The notes below the pieces were generated by a model. That model was not told the DNA's origin, made no database searches, and saw nothing but the letters and a program-made list of their open reading frames with translations. DNA of 64,000 nucleotides from Paenibacillus sabinae T27 (lineage in GTDB: Bacteria; Bacillota; Bacilli; Paenibacillales; Paenibacillaceae), in NCBI RefSeq assembly GCF_000612505.1, contig NZ_CP004078.1:4131252-4195251 (forward strand). Direction: 5' to 3'. Positions 33,653-42,370 of the stretch are shown here, piece by piece; positions within the stretch are counted from its first letter, which is position 1, and each line of letters opens with the position of its first letter. The position numbers and the translations under genes are program-made.

Positions 33653-34444
33653 ATGGTTAAACGACTGCTGCGGCTGATGACCGAGCTGTCCTCGCACAGA
33701 TGGATTTCCCGTATGATGGGCTCTTTTTCCCACAGCAGGATCAGCCGCGTGCTTATCCCGGCATTTATCCGGACTTATCAGATTCCCGCCTCGGAGGCGG
33801 AAAAAGAACCCGGCGAATACGCCACACTCAACGAGTTCTTCAGCCGGAGGCTGAAGCCGGGTATGCGGACCGTCGCAGTAGAGACGGACGCTGTGGCCAG
33901 CCCCGTTGACGCGATGATTACGGCGATGGGCGGCATTTCTTCGGGAACGATCTTGAATGTAAAAGGGCAGGATTATAAATTGGAGGAGCTGCTCAATCAC
34001 TCTCCTCACCAGGAGCTTTATAAGAAGGGCTTTTTTTTCGTGCTGTATTTAAGTCCGACCGATTATCACCGCATTCATTCTCCCGTTACCGGAAAATTGG
34101 CGGAGAGCGACTATATTCGCGGGCGCTGCTATCCCGTCAATGAATTCGGCATGCGGCATATGAAAGGCGTGCTGTGCCGCAACGAGCGGCTCATTACTTA
34201 TATTGACCACGAATATGGCGAAGTGGCCGTCGTGAAGGTTGGCGCAATGAACGTCAGCGGCATTCACTATTCAGGCGAAAGCAAGCGGGCGTGGACAATC
34301 GGCGAGGACCTCGCATACTTCGAGTTCGGCTCGACGGTGGTCCTGCTGGCCGAAAGCGGCATTTTCACTCCCCGCCCGGGACTTGAGCCCGGCATGAAAG
34401 TAAAAATGGGCGAGCTGCTCGGATTCCTGCGGCCGCCGGAATAG
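33653..34444 (+). CDS. psd: phosphatidylserine decarboxylase
   Basis: A 263-residue proenzyme from ATG 33653 (GGGAG upstream; an in-frame ATG at 33632 has no site). It makes phosphatidylethanolamine from phosphatidylserine at the membrane. The autocleavage site GST is visible at FEFGSTVV, Ser227, which becomes the pyruvoyl group of a 37-residue alpha chain. Other signatures are VDAMITAMGGI, LSPTDYHRIHSP (catalytic His) and GAMNVSGIHY. pssA is not adjacent. A strong terminator follows. Confidence 0.9.
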   Translation: MVKRLLRLMTELSSHRWISRMMGSFSHSRISRVLIPAFIRTYQIPASEAEKEPGEYATLNEFFSRRLKPGMRTVAVETDAVASPVDAMITAMGGISSGTILNVKGQDYKLEELLNHSPHQELYKKGFFFVLYLSPTDYHRIHSPVTGKLAESDYIRGRCYPVNEFGMRHMKGVLCRNERLITYIDHEYGEVAVVKVGAMNVSGIHYSGESKRAWTIGEDLAYFEFGSTVVLLAESGIFTPRPGLEPGMKVKMGELLGFLRPPE

Positions 34445-34456
34445 GTCATCAAATCG

Positions 34457-34510
34457 AATCAGCCCGGCAGAATTGACAGGATGGAAATCCGTCGTTCGGC
34501 CGGGCTGATT
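34457..34510. terminator. bidirectional terminator between psd and gpmA
   Basis: AATCAGCCCGGC and GCCGGGCTGATT, a 12-bp perfect stem with a 30-base loop, followed on the plus strand by ACTTTTTAT. Confidence 0.75.
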
Positions 34511-34605
34511 ACTTTTTATCACACAGGTCAGGAAAGCGGGGAAGCTCCCCGTCTCTCCTCTGTTATGCTTATACGGCGGCATTTGCTTACTTGCTCCGTC
34601 CTTCT

Positions 34606-35355
34606 TTACTCGCTTACCTTCCCCTGATTCGCCACCTCGCGGGCCTTGGCCTCCACCTTCTCCGGCTCCCCGAGATAGAACCGGCGGATGGGCTTTACAT
34701 CGTCGTCCAGCTCGTAGACGAGAGGAATGCCGGTCGGAATATTGAGGTGCAGCAGTGCGGTCTCGTCAATATCCTCCATATACTTGATCAGCGCCCGCAA
34801 CGTGTTGCCGTGCGCCGAAATCAGCACCCGCTCCTTCTTGCGGACAAGCGGCACAATCCGGTTTCCCCAGAAGTCGCCGACCCGGTGAACCGTATCCTCA
34901 AGGCTTTCGCCGCGGGGGATGTCGCCGGGACGCACCTCCTGGTAACGCCGGTCGTTTCGGGCATAGCGCGGATCATCCGGCTCCAGCATCGGCGGGCGGA
35001 CCGACAGGCTGCGGCGCCAAATTTGCAGCTGCTCGTCGCCGTATTTTAACGCCGTCTCCGACTTGCTGAGCCCCTGCAGCGCGCCGTAATGCCGTTCATT
35101 CAGCTTCCACGATTTCTGCACGGGAATCCACAGCAGATCCAGCTCTTCCAGAACCAGATGAAGCGTCTTGATGGAACGCTTGAGGACCGAGGCAAAGGCG
35201 AGGTCGAACGTATACCCAGCTTCCTTGAGCATTTTGCCCGCTTCCCTGGCCTCATGTATCCCCTTCTCCGTCAGATCCGGATCGCTCCAGCCGGTAAACA
35301 GATTCTGGCGGTTGTATTCGCTCTCCCCATGACGTATCAGCACGATTTCATACAT
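34606..35355 (-). CDS. gpmA: 2,3-bisphosphoglycerate-dependent phosphoglycerate mutase
   Basis: A 249-residue histidine phosphatase-fold enzyme interconverting 3- and 2-phosphoglycerate in glycolysis. The catalytic His9 is in LIRHGESEYNRQNLFTGWSD; HYGALQGLSKSETA and VLISAHGNTLRALIKYMEDI (second His about 184) are dPGM signatures. It has the full dPGM length, including PTGIPLVYELDDD near the C-terminus. Ribosome binding site GGGAGGAG precedes ATG 35355. Gram-positive spore formers usually rely on the cofactor-independent enzyme GpmI, so this may be a second isozyme. Confidence 0.92.
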   Translation of the reverse strand: MYEIVLIRHGESEYNRQNLFTGWSDPDLTEKGIHEAREAGKMLKEAGYTFDLAFASVLKRSIKTLHLVLEELDLLWIPVQKSWKLNERHYGALQGLSKSETALKYGDEQLQIWRRSLSVRPPMLEPDDPRYARNDRRYQEVRPGDIPRGESLEDTVHRVGDFWGNRIVPLVRKKERVLISAHGNTLRALIKYMEDIDETALLHLNIPTGIPLVYELDDDVKPIRRFYLGEPEKVEAKAREVANQGKVSE

Positions 35356-35573
35356 GCGCGTTCTCCTCCCATATTCCGTTTGAATCCCATCTGCTCATCT
35401 TGTCCATTTCGTACAAATTTCAGCCTAAGCCGCCTTATGTTCCGGGGGAAATGTCAAAAACCGAAGACCTTGGAAAAGCGCCTTCGGTTCAATTTCATTT
35501 GTAATTCCCGATGAGCTTTGCAAGCTGTACCCGGAACGTATTTACCCTGGAGCTCCGCCGGCGAAACCTCATT

Positions 35574-36359
35574 TTAGCGGATTTCCGAAGGGCTCTTTCC
35601 CGTATGCTGCTTGAACTGGCGGCTGAAAAAGAAAATGTCGCGGTATCCGAGCGCGTCCGCCACCTCCGTCACGTTCATACCCGCGTACAGCAGCAGATGC
35701 TGGGCCCGTTCGATCCGGGTGCGGATGACATACGACTGCACGGAGGAGCCGATTAATTCTTTGAATTTTATGGAAAAATAACGGGGCGACAGCCCGGCCC
35801 GGGCGGCCAGCTCCTCGACGCGGTGGGCGACCCCGGGATGCTGGCTGATGTAATTCGCAACCTCGTGAATAACCTCGGCGAGCTGGTTGCTGACGCTGCG
35901 TTCCACCGGCTTCGCCCGGTCTTCCCGCAGCAGGTTGATCATGATCTGCTTGAGAATGAGCTGGCCTTCTTCCTCTGCGGCGAAGGTCTTCACCAGAAAC
36001 AGCCGGACGTAGCGCGCCAGCAGGTGCTCGAACTCCACCGTCTCGGTCAGCTTGCGGTAAGGCTCCGGGATATCGGTGACAGGCTCCTTAACATCAAAAT
36101 GAATGTATGTAAGCACAAGGGGTTTCTGCGGGTTATGCTTTGCGCTTGTATGGTCTCCCGGACGAAACAGGAAACAGCTTCCCGGGCCGACCTCATAGGC
36201 TGTGCCGTTGCGCACAACCGTTCCTTCGCCGCTCCAGACGTAGAACAAGTCGTAATTGGGGAGCGGCTTCTCCCTTTTCTGCCATTTCCAACCCGGCTCG
36301 CAGACGATTTTGGCCAAGGCGGGAAGGATGACAAAAGAGGAAGGCGATGCATTCAGCAT
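35574..36359 (-). CDS. AraC-family transcriptional regulator
   Basis: A 261-residue regulator from ATG 36359, seven bases after AAGGAGG; the frame extends 14 codons upstream. An AraC-type cupin sensor domain (about 15-110, YDLFYVWSGEGTVVRNGTAYEVGPG with SCFLFRPGDHTSAKH) is followed by two C-terminal helix-turn-helix motifs (VEELAARAGLSPRYFSIKFKE and VTEVADALGYRDIFFFSRQFK). The ligand is probably a sugar, as in most regulators with this layout. No sugar operon is adjacent, so its target is elsewhere. It is 48 bp from the MocR gene on the same strand. Confidence 0.88.
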   Translation of the reverse strand: MLNASPSSFVILPALAKIVCEPGWKWQKREKPLPNYDLFYVWSGEGTVVRNGTAYEVGPGSCFLFRPGDHTSAKHNPQKPLVLTYIHFDVKEPVTDIPEPYRKLTETVEFEHLLARYVRLFLVKTFAAEEEGQLILKQIMINLLREDRAKPVERSVSNQLAEVIHEVANYISQHPGVAHRVEELAARAGLSPRYFSIKFKELIGSSVQSYVIRTRIERAQHLLLYAGMNVTEVADALGYRDIFFFSRQFKQHTGKSPSEIR

Positions 36360-36407
36360 CCTTGTTCCCTCCTTCATCATTAAATCGTTTATCCTAATCA
36401 TACCTTT

Positions 36408-37985
36408 TCACACTTCATTTTGCACATCGTTCCAGGCCAGCGCAAGCCGCCTTACCCCTTCAGTCAGCTCCGGTTTGTCCAGATGGGAAAAAGCGAAGCA
36501 GGCGGCAGGCTCGCCGGACGCAATCCGGTAACAGGCGGCGTCCCTAAAATCGACTTCCCGCCGCTTGGCCGCCGCCTGAAAGCGTACGAATTCCTCTTCG
36601 CCCCGAAGCCAGCGGGCGTAGATATGCAGCCCCGCGTCGCCGGGCTGAAGATGAAACAGACCGCCCGGCAGTCCGGCCAGCAGCTCGCGGAGCAGGCGTC
36701 CGCGTTCGCCATAGAGGCGCGTCATGCGCCTGATATGGCGGGCGTAATTGCCGAGCGACATGAAGCGGGCCAGCGCCCGCTGCTCCAGAAGGCCGGCGGG
36801 ATGCGGCTCGTACAGCGCCTTCGCAGCCGCCGCAGGCGCCACCAGAGAAGGAGGCAGGACGGCGTAGCCGATGCGAAGCCCGGCGAACATCGTATTGGAG
36901 AAGGAGCCGATGTATACGACGCGCTCCTCCCGGTCAAGCGCCTTCAGCGGCTCGATGGGGCGGCCGGACCAGCGGAACTCGCTGTCGTAATCATCCTCGA
37001 TAATGATCGCCCGCCGGGAGGCCGCCCATTCCAGCAGCCTCCGCCGCCGTTCCAGCGGCAGGACGGCGCCCGTGGGATATTGGCGGCTCGGCGTCACGAA
37101 CAGCAGCCGGGCCTCCCAGTCCTGCGGCACAAGGCCGCTGCCGTCGACTGGGCCCGGAACGGCCGCGCCGCCGGAGATCTCGACAGCGCGGCGGATGCCG
37201 TGAAAGCCGGGGTCCTCGACCACGGCCCGGCCCCCGCCGTCCAGCAGCAGCTGGGTCAGCAGGACGATGCCCTGCATGGAGCCGCTGAACGTCACGATAT
37301 GCTCCGCTTCAGCGCGGATGCCGCGAGTAATCCGCAGATGCGCGGCAATCGCCCGCCGCAGTCCCGCGTCCCCTTCCGGCGGCGCGGAGACGCCGAGCGC
37401 ACCGCCGCTCCGGCCTCCGGCATGAGACAGCGCGCTGCGCCATTCCGCGTAAGGGAAATGCTCCATCGGCATTCCGGGGCTGCGGAAGCTGATTATCGAG
37501 CCGCCCTCTGCGGCTTCTTCCCTTGCAGGCGGCTGCGCCGCAAGCCGCCGGGCCCAGGCGGACAGCGGGATGTCCGCCGCCCGGCCTTCACCGGCGGATG
37601 CGCCGCCTGGCCCCGATTCGCGGGAGCGCTCCGCCAGCCCAGCCCCGCCCTGGGCCAGTCCCGTGCCAGCTTCCGCGCGTCCCGCCGTTCTCTCCACCGG
37701 CCGCCCGCTCTCCGCAGTGAAGCCCGAGCCGTCCCCGGACACGAAGGTACCCCGTCCCGTCTCCGATTTCACGTAGCCGTCGGCGGCGAGCATATCGTAC
37801 ACCTGAGCTGCCGATCCCCGGGACAGGTCGAATAAAGCGGCCAGCTTGCGCGTGGACGGAAGGCGTGTGCCTCCCGGCAAATCCCCGCTCAGGATCGCGG
37901 TCCGGAGCGCGTGATACAGCGCCAGATACTTATAGCGGTATTCAGCCAGATATTCGTCAAAATTTACGATCGGGATGCCGTACAT
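36408..37985 (-). CDS. MocR/PdxR-type regulator lacking the PLP lysine
   Basis: A 525-residue regulator from ATG 37985 (GGAGGAGA just upstream). A GntR-type winged helix (about 10-80, GGTRLPSTRKLAALFDLSRG) and an unusually long Gly/Ala/Glu-rich linker (about 85-160) precede a fold-type I aminotransferase domain (about 165-525, EDDYDSEFRWSG at about 331). At the position where MocR proteins have the PLP-binding Lys (xFSKTxxPxLRxGY), the sequence is SFSNTMFAGLRIGY, with Asn364. The internal aldimine therefore cannot form normally. It is divergent from the PNPOx-like gene, a typical MocR target. Overlapping starts make cross-regulation likely. Confidence 0.88.
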   Translation of the reverse strand: MYGIPIVNFDEYLAEYRYKYLALYHALRTAILSGDLPGGTRLPSTRKLAALFDLSRGSAAQVYDMLAADGYVKSETGRGTFVSGDGSGFTAESGRPVERTAGRAEAGTGLAQGGAGLAERSRESGPGGASAGEGRAADIPLSAWARRLAAQPPAREEAAEGGSIISFRSPGMPMEHFPYAEWRSALSHAGGRSGGALGVSAPPEGDAGLRRAIAAHLRITRGIRAEAEHIVTFSGSMQGIVLLTQLLLDGGGRAVVEDPGFHGIRRAVEISGGAAVPGPVDGSGLVPQDWEARLLFVTPSRQYPTGAVLPLERRRRLLEWAASRRAIIIEDDYDSEFRWSGRPIEPLKALDREERVVYIGSFSNTMFAGLRIGYAVLPPSLVAPAAAAKALYEPHPAGLLEQRALARFMSLGNYARHIRRMTRLYGERGRLLRELLAGLPGGLFHLQPGDAGLHIYARWLRGEEEFVRFQAAAKRREVDFRDAACYRIASGEPAACFAFSHLDKPELTEGVRRLALAWNDVQNEV

Positions 37986-38104
37986 AGTTGTCTCCTCCAT
38001 TCAAGTGGACCAATAAAAATAATGTAAATGGGCCCTTTTTTCTTGTCAATCTCCTGTTATGCTGTTGGTTAACCATTTCTAAACAGCTTGGAAGGAGCGC
38101 TTGC

Positions 38105-38725
38105 ATGATGAGAAGAAAAGAATTTAAGGTCGAGCAGGAAGAAGAACTGGAAGCCTTTCTTAATGAAATGAGCTTTGGCTTTCTTGGCACGATTGATGAA
38201 CAGGGCCGTCCGCGCGTCACCCCGCTTAATTTCGTGTATATTGGAGGATGCTTTTATTTCCACGGCAGCCATGCCGGAGGCAAGATGGAGGCGATCCGCG
38301 AGATGGACAAGGTCTGTTTCACCGTAGCGGACGAGTTCGCCCTGATTCCTTCGTATTTTACCGACCCCCAAATGGCCTGTCCGGCCACCGCCTATTTCAA
38401 AAGCGTCACCGCCTTTGGCACGGCCGAGATCGTAACCGATTTAAGCGAAAAAGCGGCAGCGATGGAAAAGTTCATGCAGAAGCTTCAACCGGAGGGCGGG
38501 TACGACCCCATTGACGCGGAAAACCCGAAGTACCGCCCCCAGCTTAAAGCGGTCGCCGTCGTGCGGATCGTTCCGGAAGAAATTACCGCTAAGTTCAAGT
38601 TTGGGCAAAATCTGAAGGAAGAAGACCGCAGCGCCGTTATCAGCGGGCTTGAGGCCAGAGGCGGGGAGCGGGATGCCGAAACCGTTGAAATGATGAAAAA
38701 ATTCTGTCCGTACCACTCCTCATAA
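38105..38725 (+). CDS. pyridoxamine 5'-phosphate oxidase-like flavoprotein
   Basis: A 206-residue split-barrel flavoprotein of the PNPOx-like/NimA group, from ATG 38105, eight bases after AAGGAGC (a second Met follows at once). FLGTIDEQGRPRVTPLNFVYIGGCFYFHGS is the family's FMN-barrel core. CFTVADEF and a conserved C-terminal segment (AVVRIVPEEITAKFKFGQN) follow. It faces the MocR gene across about 120 bp. Such proteins bind FMN or heme and reduce small substrates; this one is probably not the biosynthetic PdxH, being too divergent at the substrate site. Confidence 0.83.
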   Translation: MMRRKEFKVEQEEELEAFLNEMSFGFLGTIDEQGRPRVTPLNFVYIGGCFYFHGSHAGGKMEAIREMDKVCFTVADEFALIPSYFTDPQMACPATAYFKSVTAFGTAEIVTDLSEKAAAMEKFMQKLQPEGGYDPIDAENPKYRPQLKAVAVVRIVPEEITAKFKFGQNLKEEDRSAVISGLEARGGERDAETVEMMKKFCPYHSS

Positions 38726-38749
38726 GTGGCTCGGGTAGGCAAGTATTAC

Positions 38750-38786
38750 CGGGGATAGTCCGCCTTACGCGGGCTGTCCCCGTTTT
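38750..38786 (+). terminator. terminator after the PNPOx-like gene
   Basis: CGGGGATAG...CTGTCCCCG with an inner CCGC/GCGG stem, followed by TTTT. Confidence 0.75.
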
Positions 38787-38959
38787 GCTGTGTGAACGTT
38801 TAACAAACCCCTTAAAATTATCCCAAAAACTTTTAGAAAAAACCGATAATCCGAAGTGACTGTCCCGTATCGCAGATGATATAATGTTAGGCAATGTTAA
38901 CACACTAACTCCGACTGCAAGACGCTGCGATTTCAAAGTTAACCGGAAGGATGAAACCG

Positions 38960-40261
38960 ATGAATCCACAGGCTGGACAATTAAATGAAAGCATTAAAGC
39001 CGGAAACGAGCATGTATATGACATGCTGTCCACTCTCGGCAGAGAAATCTATTTTCCAAAAGTAGGCATTCTGAGCCAATCCGCCGAGGCGACCGCTCAT
39101 GCCAAGAAATACAACGCCACGATCGGCATAGCCACCGAGAACGGCGGCCCGATGCACCTGGGCGTCATTCAGGAGAAGCTCTCCGCGTTCGCTCCGAAGG
39201 ACCTGTACGGCTATGCTCCGCCTGCGGGCAAGCCCGAGCTGCGTACCGTATGGCGCGAGAAAATGCTGCGGGAGAACCCTTCGCTCGAAGGCAAATCCTT
39301 TGGCAATCCGATTGTAACCAACGCGCTGACCCACGGGCTCAGCATTGTCGCCGACCTGTTCGCCGAGTCCGGTGACGCGGTCGTCTATCCCGACAAGAAC
39401 TGGGAGAACTACGAGCTGACCTTCAACGTCCGGCGGCACGCGGAGCTGGTTACCTACCCGCTGTTCACCGAAGATATGACCTTCAACAGCGACGGCCTGC
39501 TTGAGGCACTGCTGGCTCAGAAGGATAAGGGCAAAGCCATCGTGCTGCTCAACTTCCCGAACAATCCGACAGGCTACACACCGGGTCAAAAGGAAGGGGA
39601 CGCGATCGTAGCCGCCATTCTAAAGGCGGCCGAAGCAGGCGTCAATGTGGTTGCGGTATGCGATGACGCGTATTTCGGGCTCTTCTTCGAGGATTCCCTC
39701 AAGGAATCACTGTTCGGCAAGCTGGCGAACGTGCACCCGCGCGTGCTTGCGGTCAAGATCGACGGCGCGACGAAGGAAGAATACGTATGGGGCTTCCGCG
39801 TAGGCTTCATCACCTATGCTTCCGAGAACAAGGACGTGCTGGCCGCTCTGGAGCAGAAGACGCTCGGCATTATCCGGGCCACTATTTCCAGCGGTCCGCA
39901 TCCATCGCAGACCTTCGTGCTTGACGCTCTCAAGGCGCCGGCATTCGAGGAGCAGAAGGAAGAGAAATTCCGGATCATGAAGGGCCGGGCCAACAAGGTC
40001 AAGGCGCTGCTCGACAGCGGAAAATACGGAGACGATGTGTGGACGTATTATCCGTTCAATTCCGGCTATTTCATGTGCCTGAAGCTTCGTACCGTCAATG
40101 CGGAGGAGCTTCGCCAGCATCTGATCCACAATTACGGCCTTGGCACGATTGCTCTCGGCGACACTGATCTGCGAATCGCTTTTTCCTGTATCGCCGAAGA
40201 AAATCTGGAAGATTTGTTCGACCTGGTGTACGCCGGCATTCGCGATCTCGAACAAGCCTGA
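38960..40261 (+). CDS. PLP-dependent aminotransferase, class I/II
   Basis: A 433-residue fold-type I aminotransferase starting at ATG 38960 (GGAAGG nine bases before it; an ATG nine bases earlier is too close to the site). LNFPNNPTGYTPG and VCDDAYFGLFFED are typical, the PLP lysine is in KIDGATKEEYVWGFRVGF (about 275), and AFSCIAEENLEDL ends the protein. The N-terminal part, with GIATENGGPMHL, is that of uncharacterised aminotransferases often called aspartate- or aromatic-type. The donor is not evident. A long AT-rich leader with TATAAT (38880-38885) lies upstream. It is monocistronic. Confidence 0.85.
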   Translation: MNPQAGQLNESIKAGNEHVYDMLSTLGREIYFPKVGILSQSAEATAHAKKYNATIGIATENGGPMHLGVIQEKLSAFAPKDLYGYAPPAGKPELRTVWREKMLRENPSLEGKSFGNPIVTNALTHGLSIVADLFAESGDAVVYPDKNWENYELTFNVRRHAELVTYPLFTEDMTFNSDGLLEALLAQKDKGKAIVLLNFPNNPTGYTPGQKEGDAIVAAILKAAEAGVNVVAVCDDAYFGLFFEDSLKESLFGKLANVHPRVLAVKIDGATKEEYVWGFRVGFITYASENKDVLAALEQKTLGIIRATISSGPHPSQTFVLDALKAPAFEEQKEEKFRIMKGRANKVKALLDSGKYGDDVWTYYPFNSGYFMCLKLRTVNAEELRQHLIHNYGLGTIALGDTDLRIAFSCIAEENLEDLFDLVYAGIRDLEQA

Positions 40262-40293
40262 CCGATTGCCCAAAGTCCAGCCTCCGGCATATC

Positions 40294-40344
40294 AAGAGCT
40301 GCCTCAGCAGCGGTTTCCAACCGCTGTAAGGCAGCTCTTTTTTA
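40294..40344 (+). terminator. terminator of the aminotransferase gene
   Basis: AAGAGCTGCCT and AGGCAGCTCTT with an inner CAGCGG/CCGCTG stem, followed by a T run. Confidence 0.9.
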
Positions 40345-40421
40345 ACTCTTTTTTACTAGGGAATGATCGTTATCCAGAAGCCCTGTTTCTAAATTTTGAG
40401 GTCTTGGCGGCATTGGCCCAT

Positions 40422-40449
40422 ACCCCTTTCAACCACGGCACATAGTATA
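40422..40449 (+). promoter_or_regulatory. SigK promoter of the yjcZ-type gene
   Basis: AC (40422-40423), 17 bases, CATAGTATA (40441-40449): an exact match to AC-N17-CATAnnnTA. The start codon is 46 bases downstream. It implies late mother-cell expression. Confidence 0.7.
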
Positions 40450-40494
40450 CGGTGTACTCAAGTACAACACAACTTCACCGAAAGGGGAATGAAC

Positions 40495-40605
40495 ATGAGC
40501 GAAGAAGTAAGAGGCGGATACGGATACTCACCTTTCACCAGCACTGGAGCCATCCTGGTTCTCTTCATCCTGCTGGTTATCATCAGCCGTTCTCTGTTTG
40601 TTTAA
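40495..40605 (+). CDS. yjcZ: YjcZ-family sporulation membrane peptide
   Basis: A 36-residue peptide: MSEEVRGGYGYSPF, then one transmembrane helix STGAILVLFILLVIISRSLF. The GYGY-Phe/Ser lead and the LVLFILLVII helix are the YjcZ family pattern; members are small sporulation proteins, found mainly in Bacillales. The start ATG 40495 has AAAGGGG seven bases upstream; an ATG six bases earlier is too close. The SigK-type promoter directly upstream agrees with the family. Confidence 0.85.
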   Translation: MSEEVRGGYGYSPFTSTGAILVLFILLVIISRSLFV

Positions 40606-40723
40606 TCGGCCATTGATTCATCCTCGGAAGAGAGCCTCTTAGGCTCCCTTCCCTCTCATCATGTTCGAGCCGCTTTGTTTTGGCCCATCCGCACCATAAG
40701 CTGAACTGATAAGGGCGTAAATA

Positions 40724-40772
40724 AAGAGATCCGGTCAGGCCGTTCCACGGCCCAAAGGATCTCTTCTTTTTT
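40724..40772. terminator. bidirectional terminator
   Basis: AAGAGATCC and GGATCTCTT with an inner GGCCGT/ACGGCC stem. Plus strand ends in CTTTTTTTA, minus strand in TTTATTTA. It serves the hydrolase gene, which ends 18 bases away, and possibly yjcZ. Confidence 0.8.
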
Positions 40773-40789
40773 TATGATTGTATTATTGT

Positions 40790-41677
40790 TCAACCAACGC
40801 CGTTCATCAGCCGCGCTTCCCCGAGAAAATCGAGAATAAGTCCGTTAACCTCCCCGGGCTTCTCCAGCGGCAGCCCATGTCCTGCATCCCGGATGACATG
40901 CGCCCTTACATCGGGCATAACCGCACGGGCACGGCTTACAGCCCGCTCCGCATCATACTGAACCTCCTGATCGCCGATCAGAAGCAGGGCGGGCGCCGTG
41001 ATCCGCTTCAGTTCGTCATCCGTCAGCAGGGAGGGTAACAGCTTGACTTTCGGAAGCGCGTTCTGCAAGGCGACGACAACTTGACGCCTCAGCATCGGAT
41101 TGATGGTGTTCCCTTCGCCCGTCATATCATCCAACAGCGCATGGATCCGCCGTTCCGACGGGAGGAAGCCAGCAAGCATGCAGCGGACAAAGAAACGGCT
41201 GCTCTGCGGAAGCACACCCGCGCCGGGACTCAGAATAACCAGCTTGTCAACAAGGGACGGCCGCAGAGAGGCCACAATCATGGCGACAAAGCCGCCATAG
41301 GAATGGCCGCCAATATGCGCGTGCCCTATACCGAACGCCTGAAGCAGCTCTTCGAACCATTCTGCGCAGTCTTTCTTGCTGCGGATCAGGCGCTCGGGCT
41401 CGCTTTTATTGATATCGCCCGGGAGGTCCACTGCGTATACGCGGTAGGCGGAAGACAACTCCCGGATATTCTCCACCCATCCGCTCGAGCTGAAGCAGAA
41501 GCCGTGGAACAGGACGAGCGCCGGTGCACCCGCCGGTCCTGCCGCAAGATAATGCGTCCGGCCATAGGAAGTCACGGCATGCCGCGACTCCACCGGTGTT
41601 CCCATCAAGCCCACGGTCCGGTCATACGCCTCGGCCAGCCGCTGCGGGCTGCCGCCCTTTCTGTAAATCGAGACCAT
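40790..41677 (-). CDS. alpha/beta hydrolase
   Basis: A 295-residue alpha/beta hydrolase (ATG 41677 or 41680; AAGGAGG fits either). LVLFHGFCFSSSGW forms the oxyanion loop, the nucleophile is Ser in IGGHSYGGFVA (about 127), the acid is Asp in LLIGDQEVQYD and the base is His in DAGHGLPLEKPGE. It lacks a signal peptide. It lies 12 bp after the TetR gene, within the same operon, so its substrate or product may relate to the TetR ligand. The specificity is unknown. Confidence 0.87.
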   Translation of the reverse strand: MVSIYRKGGSPQRLAEAYDRTVGLMGTPVESRHAVTSYGRTHYLAAGPAGAPALVLFHGFCFSSSGWVENIRELSSAYRVYAVDLPGDINKSEPERLIRSKKDCAEWFEELLQAFGIGHAHIGGHSYGGFVAMIVASLRPSLVDKLVILSPGAGVLPQSSRFFVRCMLAGFLPSERRIHALLDDMTGEGNTINPMLRRQVVVALQNALPKVKLLPSLLTDDELKRITAPALLLIGDQEVQYDAERAVSRARAVMPDVRAHVIRDAGHGLPLEKPGEVNGLILDFLGEARLMNGVG

Positions 41678-41689
41678 CATGATTCCTCC

Positions 41690-42328
41690 TTATTTTCCGC
41701 AAGCCTTGCAAAAAAAAGCGATATGCTCCTCCATTCGCCTCCGGATATCGTCCGTGGCCTTTCCGTCCAGACGCAGCAGCAGAAATTCGGCGATCATACT
41801 GAACACCGGATATTGATACTCGGCCGCCAGCATCGCCGGGGAACTCGGAGGGATTTTGCCGGATTCGATATACTTGGCAAACACCGCCTCCATAAACCAA
41901 AGCGAACTTCCGACCAGCTCATTCAGATAAATTTCACGCGCCGCCTTGTTGCGGACCTGTTCAAGATACAGAATGCGCCAGATCTCCTCCATTTTCGGAC
42001 TCAGCACATGATCCAGGAAATTCAGATAAACCTGCCTTAAAAAGTCCTTCAGCGGCATCGCCTTGGCGATATGCTCAAGCTGTTCCACCGGGGGCTTGAT
42101 CTTCCCAAGGCTGACGCGAAAGTTGGCAAAGATCGTCTCCTGAAGCTCTTCCTTGCTGCGGAAATGATTATAGAACGAGCTTTCCTTGATCCCGGCCTCG
42201 CGGGTCAGGTCACGGATGGAAACCCCGCTGAAGCCTTTTAACGAGAAGGCGCCGATGGCAATGTCGATCAGCCGGTTCTTGGTAGCATTGACAATTTCCT
42301 TATTCGATATATCCACATAAACGCTCAT
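41690..42328 (-). CDS. TetR/AcrR-family repressor
   Basis: A 212-residue regulator. The N-terminal helix-turn-helix contains RLIDIAIGAFSLKGFSGVSI then RDLTREAGIKESSFYNHFRSKEEL (about 20-65), a TetR_N signature; the C-terminal half is a helical ligand domain. A perfect palindrome lies 25 bp upstream of its start, so it very probably represses its own operon with the downstream hydrolase. Confidence 0.92.
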   Translation of the reverse strand: MSVYVDISNKEIVNATKNRLIDIAIGAFSLKGFSGVSIRDLTREAGIKESSFYNHFRSKEELQETIFANFRVSLGKIKPPVEQLEHIAKAMPLKDFLRQVYLNFLDHVLSPKMEEIWRILYLEQVRNKAAREIYLNELVGSSLWFMEAVFAKYIESGKIPPSSPAMLAAEYQYPVFSMIAEFLLLRLDGKATDDIRRRMEEHIAFFCKACGK

Positions 42329-42352
42329 GGAAACCGTCCTTCCGATTAGACT

Positions 42353-42370
42353 AACTAACGACCGTTAGTT
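42353..42370. promoter_or_regulatory. TetR-type operator
   Basis: AACTAACG-AC-CGTTAGTT, a perfect 8-2-8 palindrome. The motif and its place directly upstream of the tetR gene fit an autoregulatory site. Its last base overlaps the stop codon of the methyltransferase gene. Confidence 0.75.

Noticed and set aside
36420..37835. A 471-codon plus-strand frame.
   Set aside because: It is antisense to the MocR gene in GC-rich DNA, where stop codons are rare. The minus strand shows clear GntR and aminotransferase motifs.
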